Of a stretch of 64,000 bases of DNA, positions 57,048 through 64,000 are shown piece by piece (the stretch's first letter is position 1; the number at the start of each line of letters is the position of its first letter). The notes beneath the pieces are model-generated. The model made no database searches, was not told the origin of the DNA, and saw only the letters and a list, made by a program, of their open reading frames with translations. Source of the stretch: Nigrospora sphaerica (lineage: Eukaryota > Ascomycota > Sordariomycetes > Amphisphaeriales > Apiosporaceae). A program made the position numbers and the translations under genes. The stretch spans positions 1,550,001 through 1,614,000 of the forward strand of contig JAGVVL010000027.1 in NCBI GenBank assembly GCA_018287875.1, written 5' to 3'.

Positions 57048-59021
57048 TCATCCGCTTATCCGAATCGGTGTCTTGTGTCCTCGAGCAGGATATCTGCGAT
57101 ATATAGGAGGAAGAGGATGGGGAGGCGGGGAACCTTGTGGCAGACCGCATTGGATCGTCTGTGGTGCTGTTGTGACATCCTCGAGTCGAATCTGCACTTG
57201 TCTTTCTTCCATGAAGGAGCCCACGAACTTAACTAGCGGTGTGGCCCAGCCCTGTTGTCTCATACGGAGCATAAGCCGCTTCCTAAGCGTTGCGTCGAAT
57301 GCGCCTTTCACATCTAAGGTGAGAATCGAGGCTGTACGCCTAGTCTCTAGGGAATGTTCAATCTCGTGTGTTAAGCAGGCAAGGAGGTCCGAAGCTGCTC
57401 GTGTCGGCAAGGCGCCCGCTTGTTGTGGGCTGACTACCTTATATAGGAGTGCTGTGGTGGCGATCCGCCTCGCGGCGAGCCTTTCGAGGCCTTTCCCAAG
57501 ACAGGAGAGGAGAGCGATCGGTCGCCAGGAGCGAGGGGTTGAAAGGTCTTTCTTGTTCGGTTTCCGTAACATCACGACCTCGGCTGTTCGGAATGGGCGT
57601 GGGTGGTGGCCAATCCGTAAGCAGGCCTGGAAGAGGGATCGTATCGGCTCTTGGACGGCATGCCAGCACGCTTTGAGTAGCCTTACCGAGATGCCATCGA
57701 CTCCTGGTGAGGTGCTTTTCACCGCAATCGTGGCGGCTGTTAGCTCCTCTCTGGAGATGTAGGTGTCCCAGGGACGGGCGCGCCGCGGTATTGTCGGGAT
57801 CTCAAGAGGGTCGCCCTCGAGGTCTTCGGCGTCCGTGAACCGCTCTAGGAGGGCCTTACGGAGGGCGTGTGCCTTCTCTTCCGTGTCTTCAATCGTCTTG
57901 TCCCCAATAACGAGCGGGGGCGATGGAATGGCCGGCTGTAGCTTATGCCATTGAACCACCTTGTATAGGTCTTCGTCTCACTACCGCGAGGAAATGTTTT
58001 CGCTCTTCGAGGTGTCTCCAATCCCCTTGGCAATGTCTTCTTGCTCGCCGGAATGCGTCCCGGGCCTCCCGACAGGTGTCGGTCCACCATGGTGCGTCAC
58101 GGCCGTCTTTAGCAGGTTGTTTCCCGACCGTTTCTAGCGCTTTTCGTAAAGCCTCAGGATCTCCGTCGCCTGCAGGTCCAGCTGGTCTGTCGTAGGTGTC
58201 GGAGGGAGTGGCGTGCAGCTTTGCAGACCTAGTTCAATAATGCCGGCGAAGGTTTTCAGCTTATTTTCCGGTATGGAGTATCGATACTGCATCCTAGATA
58301 TGCGACCGTTCCTTGGAATGGAGATTCGGATCGTTTCGTGGTCTGCCCCTGTTTGGAGTTTAGAGTCTACCACCGCCATAGCGAAAGGGGTGTTCGAGAA
58401 TGTTAGATCGATAGTATGCCCCGCCACGTTTGTCGGGACTCCTATCTCTCCTACATAGCTGAGTCCATTCGCGACGGCCCAGTCGTGGATCTCGAGCCCC
58501 GCGTTCCGGGTTTGTCGGATGTCTGGGTCCCAGGCGTTGTACCATGCGTTAAAGTCCCCCGCGACCACACAATTGGGTGGTGGTTGTAAGGCTAAGAGGA
58601 GTCGTGTCGCCTGGCTTAGTGGCTCATCTGGGGGTCTGTATACGTTAATGAAGGTGAAGTGGTCGATCTCGAACCATAGGAGATCTCTGGTCTTCCATGG
58701 CCTCTTCAACCTTGTCTTCAGCCTGCTGTCTTTCCGGACATAGGTCATGACCCGAGGCCGGGTGGAAGTGCTGTCCCAGTGGTCGACCGGGACGTAAGCA
58801 CTGTAGCCTGGGTGCGAGTTGAATCTGTTCCTGCAGTCGTTTATGACGGATGGCTCCTGTACGAGAATCACGTCTATGTGGTCCTCCCAGCATTGCTGTA
58901 TTAAGGCCGTGTGGGCTGGTGACGATTTGCCCACGTTGGCCTGCGCCACCTGTAGGACTTGTCGTCCTAACCTGGTGCGTGTCGAGTGCATCCGATCGTT
59001 TTCCCTATTCATAGTCGACAC
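57048..59021 (-). pseudogene. LINE A ORF2, endonuclease and N-terminal RT
   Basis: The endonuclease shows QANVGKSS, VQEPS, GDFNAWYNAWDP (about 58545) and GADHETI (about 58345). Frame changes near 58150 and 57970 separate it from the RT, which begins around 57900 and has TSPGVDGISVRLLK and TLDVKGAFDATLRKRL. At about 57061 the catalytic box reads G-stop-ADD, where the expected Tyr codon of YADD is TAA; a further frame change lies just upstream near 57125. The remainder of the RT continues to 56546 and then beyond the nested LINE. Confidence 0.8.
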
Positions 59022-60641
59022 TAGCTATGCTGTCGAGCACGCGGTAGTTTATGCGTGGCATGTTCCGTTGGCTGCGCTTCGTCCTGTTCTCCTGGGTGGG
59101 CTGAGGCCGTCTTCCTGGGGTTTCCATGGCCGCGTGAGTCGGGTTTTCTGTGGCTACATCGACGATGTGCCTGTCGGCATTAGGTGTGTCTAGTATCGGG
59201 CTGGCTTCTTCTTGTGTGTTGCCTCCCTGGCTTGTTCCTTGCAGTTGGGCTGTCTTGTAAAGCAAGCTACCGGTCTGGCGGATCTTAGCGAGCTCATTTC
59301 GTGTAAGGCGTACTAACTTGCCCTTCTTCACTACTGGCTTCGCCGGGCAGTTTTCGTGGCTCGCTGGAGCGGGCCCGTAGCAGTTCGCACACCGTGGGCG
59401 TTCCTGGCACGGCTGTGGGTGGTTATGACCTGCCGGGAGCCGGGCGCTGCAGTTCTCGCATCTACTAGTTCGCGTGCAGACTCGGCTCGGGTGATATCCT
59501 TGGCATCCCGGGTTGTGTCGGCTGGGAGGCGTGCGCTTCTCGATTAGCCGGGCGGGCCCGCTCGTAGCGAAGAGCCGAAACGGACGGACTTTCTGTAGGA
59601 ACGAGACAATGCATGATCTCTTGTTCGTCCCCGGTATCGGTTCCTGTCGCGACCAGCGCACGCTAACTGGTTCGATGCCGGTTTGCGCAATGACTTCATC
59701 TCGTAGGAGTGTGTCGGTCTCGAATGTCTCGCCGAAGATGTTCGGGAGGCGCGTCGGGCAGCCGGGGACCACGTAGTTAACCCACGTGATCGGGACCTCG
59801 ACTGCGTTAGCTCGGAGGCTTCGCGCCAGTTCTTCCTTTCTTCGGAGAAGTATCTCTCTTGTTTCCTTATTCCTTGGACGGACGGCAACGCCTGTAGCTG
59901 TATGGTAGACGTCTGGGACGTCAACCAGAGATAGGTCGAGGGTCTTGCATACGGCCTGTCGTAGAGCAAAGTTGTATTGGGCATGTGCCCAGTTTCGGTG
60001 TTCCTCTGGGATCCTCACGAGAACCCGGAGGTCCTCTCGTTGATTCGCTTGCTGGGTTCGCTTGTTTGCACCGTCTTGGGGCTGTGGCTTCTGTCCCGCT
60101 CCGGCAATGTCGGCCCAGGTGCGCGTGTGGGCCCCGAGGGGCCCCGCACGGGTCGGGCCGCCCTCCGGTAAGAGGCGCTCGTTCGGGCGGGGGCAAGTCG
60201 TGTCCCCGATCTTGGCGTGTAGGAAAGCTGTGAAGCCTTTCGCGATCTCCGCGGCTAATTCCTTGTCTTCGTCGCGGTATTCTTCGATAATGCTGTCTAG
60301 GGCGCGGGCGATCTTCGTGAGCACCGATCGTCGGGTGTTGTGTTGCTTGTCCATATCGCCCAGGATCGGGGCCAGTGCGTCCTAGGCCGGATGGTGTGCT
60401 TGCGCTGTAGTCTGCAGCGCGGCTTCTTCCGGCGTCGAAGCTTCTCGAGTGTCGTCGACCTTCCTTCGGTTTCGCAGTGGACCGTTCGCAGGGGCCTCAT
60501 TCTGCCCCGTTCGCTTCCTCTTGTGAATATAAGTGGGGGAGCTTCTTCAAGGTGGTCGGGAGGATAGTTTCCCGTCATCACCTCATCGGTGATGTCCTCA
60601 CAAGGAGGTGAAGCCATCACGATGATGGTCCCAGAGTCCAT
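59005..60641 (-). pseudogene. LINE A ORF1, gag-like
   Basis: The main frame starts at 60354 and runs 449 residues, but an open frame from 60641 joins it after a one-base change near 60370, so the true start is probably upstream. Basic and helical regions are followed by Cys-rich nucleic-acid-binding motifs (CQGYHPSRVC, CENC, CANCYGPAPASHENC, about 59370-59510). Its stop overlaps the ORF2 start by about 17 bp (59005-59021), a common arrangement for reinitiation. Confidence 0.75.
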
Positions 60642-60754
60642 CTGGCCTCTGGGTTGGCGTTGAGGCGCCGTTGGAGGGTTGTTAAGGATTTGGCAGTAAA
60701 TAGCGGGCTGGCACTAACAGTGGGTGCCAGAAAAGAATAGGATTACTCCCATCT

Positions 60755-60853
60755 ATGGGTGAGATAGATGCTTAGATTGATCACTGAGGTAATGACTGTT
60801 TAACTAGGAAATCCTTCTGACTTATATACCAAGTCATTCCCTCACGTAGATGT
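60755..60853. other. Flank between LINE A and minisatellite
   Basis: No feature recognised. Confidence 0.3.
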
Positions 60854-60992
60854 GTTGGATATGTTGGATATGTTGGATACGTTGGATATGTTGGATATGT
60901 TGGATATGTTGGATATGTTGGATATGTTGGATATGTTGGATATGTTGGATATTTTGGATATGTTGGATATGTTGGATATGTTGGATATGTTG
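60854..60992 (+). repeat. 9-bp minisatellite, unit GTTGGATAT
   Basis: About 15.4 head-to-tail units with only a few substitutions (for example at 60880 and 60954). Since the unit is a multiple of three it leaves all frames open and produces spurious proteins such as repeated Thr-Tyr-Pro or His-Ile-Gln; there is no evidence that it is coding. Confidence 0.9.
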
Positions 60993-61082
60993 TGATCCCA
61001 CATATCCTAACATATCGGATAGGTAAGCGACAGGGGTTGATATGCGGAATATGTTTGGTAACCACATAACGCTCATATTGTG

Positions 61083-61366
61083 TCACGTGACCCCTGGTTC
61101 CCAATCCGGAGCTGTCTTTCTTTCGGTGTTGTTCCTCGTCGTTCCTGGGGACGTTTCCTTGACTGGTCCCTTCGTGGCTGGTGGAATGCTGGAGTGGCTG
61201 GTGCGTTGCCCTAGCCACTTTGGCTTAGATTCTTGGGGTCGTAACACTCCGGCACGGTCCCTCCTGTGCAGGAATAAATCCAGCCAGCTACGGTACGTAC
61301 CGCCAGCCGTGGGCGTAGTTGGTCTGTACGTCATCCTGTGCCCTTGTACCTATGTACTCATGCGTA
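61083..61366 (-). mobile_element. LTR-like repeat related to the solo LTR at 8294
   Basis: On the minus strand it begins TGTTACGCATGAGTACATAG (61366 leftwards), matching the start of the solo LTR, shares a second block around the GGTACGTACC motif followed by GCTGGCTGGAT, and reaches a TGACA-type end near 61080. It is longer and diverged, and no 5-bp target duplication is visible, so its left boundary is uncertain. Confidence 0.55.
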
Positions 61367-61687
61367 ACACGGACGTGAAGTTGTCGTGGGCCCGTTGCCG
61401 GTGGTTGACGTCATCAGTGTGGTCGATGGTTGCTTAGTTGTACTGCTGAAGAGGCATTCTGTGAGTTCCCTGTTAGCATCTATAAACTCTTCGATGGTCA
61501 CCCTTCAATCTGCAATCATGGTACCTGGTAGACATTGCGAGTGCCATTCATTTTGGTACACGCATAACCCAGATGCACAGATCCTGGGCCCAGTCCAGCC
61601 GTTTCCACCACATTGGCCCCACAAAGGCGCCCCCTGGGCCGAGACCAGAGCTGCCAGAGCAGCCACGATACCGTAATGAGGCTTCAT
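61367..61687 (-). pseudogene. Secreted CBM1 protein, N-terminal part cut by an LTR
   Basis: Exon 1 (61687-61525) encodes a signal peptide ([20 protein letters not shown]) and a complete family 1 cellulose-binding module: [11 protein letters not shown], then spaced Cys, and [10 protein letters not shown] with the aromatic residues of the binding face (His replaces the usual Tyr in the last triad position). A 66-bp intron (61459-61524) with a perfect GCTAAC branch site follows. Exon 2 (61458-61367) is a Ser/Thr/Pro-rich linker, as expected between a CBM1 and a catalytic domain. The linker stops where the LTR-like repeat starts, so the catalytic domain is missing and its enzyme family cannot be told. 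Confidence 0.7.
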
Positions 61688-62502
61688 AGGAGATTGTCTT
61701 TGGATCTAGGGCAGGCCCGTGGTCGATTCACTGTGAATGTGACGAACTAAGATGGTCCAGTTCACGCAAGGCCAAGGCTACTTATAGTTAGAGGGTGTCG
61801 ACGACGGTCGGCCCTTTCTATCGAGGAATATTATTACCCAAGTCCCACCAATGATGTAGTAAGATGTTTTTATCCATCTAGAGGTTGCCTTGCGGGCCAC
61901 CGTAAGTAAGATGGGTAAATTTGGATGCATGCCCTATGCTGATTTGCCACCAATGACAGCCCGCTCGGTTACCGAAAGGTGTCACATTATCTCACCCCGT
62001 CGGTGGATAGCCTCCGGGTAAGAAACAGGTTAGTTTAGTGAGGAAAAGAGAAAATTAGTAGCACCATTCCTAAGACTTGACCTTAGTCAGCTTTAGGGTC
62101 TAAGCTGATCGACCTCGAGGATTTACTGGGATCAAGGGCTTCCAATCTAGTAGTGAAGCTTAGATTCCAGGTAGATGCTTACTACGCGACGGATGAAGCA
62201 GGATATTTACTGAGAATGAATTTAAATCAGTCCAGAATGGTTTTTGATCGATGTCATGTCGATCTCGGCCATCCAAGGCAGCTCTTATTTCCACAGCCCG
62301 TACAACGTATCGGAAGTTATCTAAAATTTGTAGCCGTGCTTCCCAGTTCAGTTTCAGGGGAGAAACCGGCTTAGCTGAAGAGATCTCAGATGCATTAATA
62401 TTAGCAACGGTGGCTCTCAGGTCACATCTTAATCGCTATGGGGCATCCGTCATACCTTTTCCATCGTACAGCACATTTTCGGGCCCCATGAAGGAACCGT
62501 TG
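61688..62502. other. Intergenic upstream of the CBM1 gene
   Basis: Former promoter region of the CBM1 gene plus about 700 bp without recognisable features. Confidence 0.4.
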
Positions 62503-62545
62503 TTTATTATTGTTCTTACACCTAGCGACCTATCTAGGCCATGAG

Positions 62546-63274
62546 CTAGGTGGATCCTAACAAGGCCGACTCGACGGCGCAGACGGATAGGCCCGGAAGT
62601 CCCTGACCGTAAGAGATGGCTAGACGTGTGGCTGGCCGGAGAGTCGGCAAGCAAGGCCGAGGAGAGGGACTGGCTCCAGAGATGGCAGCAAAGCCAGACA
62701 CTGCGGCAAAACCAGACATCGCGAGCTCCAGCAATAACTAAAAAGCCTCCGGACAAGCATGTCCTTAAGCTCCATAAGGGGCTCCACAAGGCGGAGAGCT
62801 CGATCCTCGTCCAGGCAAGGACTGGCAAGATCGGACTGCGAGACTTCCTCTTTAAACGCAGGGTCCCAGGCTTCGACAGCCCACGGTGCGATTGCGGTCA
62901 AGGTAGGGGAGACCGTCCGACATATCCTCGTTTTCTGCCCAAGGAGAGAGAAAAGACGAGAGCATCTCGTCCAAGCTCTAGGAGGACCGATAGACACGGA
63001 CAGGATGCTCGACACCCCAGGAAAAGCAGGAATTATCGCGAGATGGCTACTCCGCTCGGGCAGGCTAGACATGTTCCAGCTGGCGAATCAACTTATCAGC
63101 TAGGAAGCGGGCGCGCTGAGCCCGATCTCGGTATGGCAGGTCAAAGAGTAGATAGAAGCGGTACGACGCAGCGGAACCTAGGTTTTTCACCCGGCCGGAC
63201 GTCAGCCCGGAACGGTTTTCCTAGGCTAAGATGCGCAGGGGGTCCTCATGGCCTTGATAGGTCGCTAGGTGTAA

Positions 63275-63304
<30 letters not shown>
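62546..63304 (+). mobile_element. LINE family B, 5'-truncated copy B3 nested in B4
   Basis: 759 bp of family B 3' end with a long AAT tail (63276-63304), flanked by the 13-bp repeat TCTAGGCCATGAG (62533-62545, 63305-63317). The ORF2 C-terminus (from about 62550) is more diverged than in B1/B2 and changes frame near 62910. The target is the 3' end of another copy of the same family in opposite orientation, giving an inverted tail-to-tail structure. Confidence 0.88.
63276..63304 (+). repeat. AAT microsatellite (LINE tail)
   Basis: About nine AAT units at the junction of the two inverted LINE copies; B1 and B2 have shorter AAT tails at the same place. Confidence 0.9.
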
Positions 63305-63305
<1 letters not shown>

Positions 63306-64000
63306 CTAGGCCATGAGGACCCCCTGCGCATCTTAGCCTAGGAAAACCGTTCCGGGCTGATGTCCGGCCGGGTGAAAAACCCAGGTTCCGCTGCGTCGTA
63401 CCGCTTCTATCTACTCTTTGACCTGCCATACCGAGATCGGGCTCAGCGCGCCCGCTTCTAGCTGATAAGTTGATTCGCTAGCTGGAACATGTCCAGCCTT
63501 CCGGAGCGGAGTAGCCATCTTGCGATGATTCCTGCTTTCCTGGGGTGTCGAGCATCCTGTCCGTGTCTATCGGTTCTCCTAGAGCTTGGACGAGATGCTC
63601 TCGTCTTTCTCTTTCCCGTGGGCAGAAAACGAGGATATGCCGGACGGTCTCCCTGCCCTGACCGCAGGCGCACCAAGGGCTGTCGAAGCCTGGGACCCTA
63701 CGCTTAAAAGGAAGTCTCGCAGCCCAATCTTGCCAGTCCTCGCTTGAACAAGGATGGAGCTCTCGGCCTTATGGAGTCCCTTATGGAGCTTGAGGACGTG
63801 CTTGTCTGGCGGCATCTTAGTTGCTGCTGGGGTTCGTGCTGCTCGATTTTGCTGCGCTTGTTGCCATCTTTGAAGCCAGTCTCTCTCCTCAGCCTTATGT
63901 GCTGAGTCTCCAGCTAGCCATATATCTAGCCATCTCTTGCGGTCGGGGATTTCCGGACCTGTTGGTCTGCGCCGTCGAGTCGGCCTTGTTAGGATCCACT

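Larger units (their letters stand above)
49260..60742 (-). mobile_element. Full-length LINE family A, interrupted by LINE B2
   Basis: Removing the nested element (50916-56533) and one 12-bp repeat leaves a 5.85-kb minus-strand LINE: ORF1 (gag-like), ORF2 (endonuclease, RT, RNase H, C-terminal finger) and a 3' (GAA)n tail, read as CTT repeats on the plus strand at 49258-49277. It has a 12-bp target duplication. Presence of an RNase H domain separates it from family B. Copies of the same 3' end occur at 1-19 and 8097-8850. Confidence 0.88.
62503..64000 (-). mobile_element. LINE family B, copy B4, interrupted and running off the window
   Basis: Its 3' terminus, read on the minus strand, begins at about 62503 with an ATT tract and the family B end sequence (to 62545). 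It is interrupted by copy B3 and resumes at 63318 with the ORF2 stop (about 63458) and C-terminal finger, continuing to the window edge. The frame shows a T-run break like that in B2. Confidence 0.85.

Noticed and set aside
60781..61218. Open frames over the minisatellite encoding Thr-Tyr-Pro or His-Ile-Gln repeats
   Set aside because: The 9-bp unit keeps every frame open automatically; there is no domain, splice structure or start context, so coding is not supported.
61083..61366. Second solo LTR with target duplication
   Set aside because: Homology to the first LTR is clear at one end, but the flanking 5-bp sequences do not match and the other boundary is uncertain, so only an LTR-like repeat is claimed.
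1..64000. CRISPR arrays, riboswitches, tRNA or rRNA genes
   Set aside because: The only short tandem repeats are microsatellites and the 9-bp minisatellite; no cloverleaf or rRNA sequence was recognised by eye. A tRNAscan-SE run would be needed to exclude tRNAs fully.

Overview
The window looks like a repeat-rich accessory region of a filamentous ascomycete (Pezizomycotina). Evidence: introns of about 55-115 bp with GT-AG ends and CTAAC-type branch points; a HET-domain incompatibility gene; pogo/Fot-type DNA transposons with RIP-like nonsense changes; Tad/CRE-like LINEs; a CBM1 cellulose-binding module; and a fungal secondary-metabolite cluster. No organism name can be read from the sequence.

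Layout. 1-16 kb: a LINE 3' end, a secreted berberine-bridge-like FAD oxidase (1298-2903), a dead pogo-type transposon (3300-5204), a HET gene (5431-7477), an unidentified 3' gene fragment, a 5'-truncated LINE carrying a solo LTR (about 8097-8867), a 4.8-kb LINE (9426-14253) with flanking duplications, a further LINE fragment and an amputated aldo-keto reductase exon. 16.6-44.4 kb: the biosynthetic cluster, in order HR-PKS(-), P450-1(+), SDR(+), acyltransferase-1(+), [pogo insertion 30251-32173], acyltransferase-2(-), P450-2(+), P450-3(+), GGPP synthase(-), bifunctional labdane-type diterpene cyclase(+). 45-49 kb: a pogo/Fot element with intact catalytic triad and an F-box-like gene. 49-64 kb: nested LINEs (a 5.6-kb LINE inside a 5.9-kb LINE; another pair nested head-on at the right edge), a 9-bp minisatellite and a cellulose-binding-module gene that breaks off where an LTR-like repeat begins.

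How the cluster may work (inference): the GGPP synthase makes C20 diphosphate; the cyclase protonates and ionises it (DADD and DEFME motifs) to a labdane-derived, pimarane/kaurane-type hydrocarbon; three P450s and an SDR oxidise it; the HR-PKS, which ends at its ACP and has no releasing domain, builds a reduced chain that one of two BAHD/TRI101-like acyltransferases could load onto a diterpene hydroxyl. The expected product is an acylated diterpenoid with a polyketide side chain. Three gene pairs are divergent and share promoters.

Caveat: most long cluster genes contain single-base reading-frame breaks, mostly in G, C, A or T runs, while flanking protein similarity continues undisturbed. This looks more like homopolymer length error than decay, so the genes are annotated as CDS with the breaks listed. 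Family assignments rest on motif recognition by eye; no database search was run.
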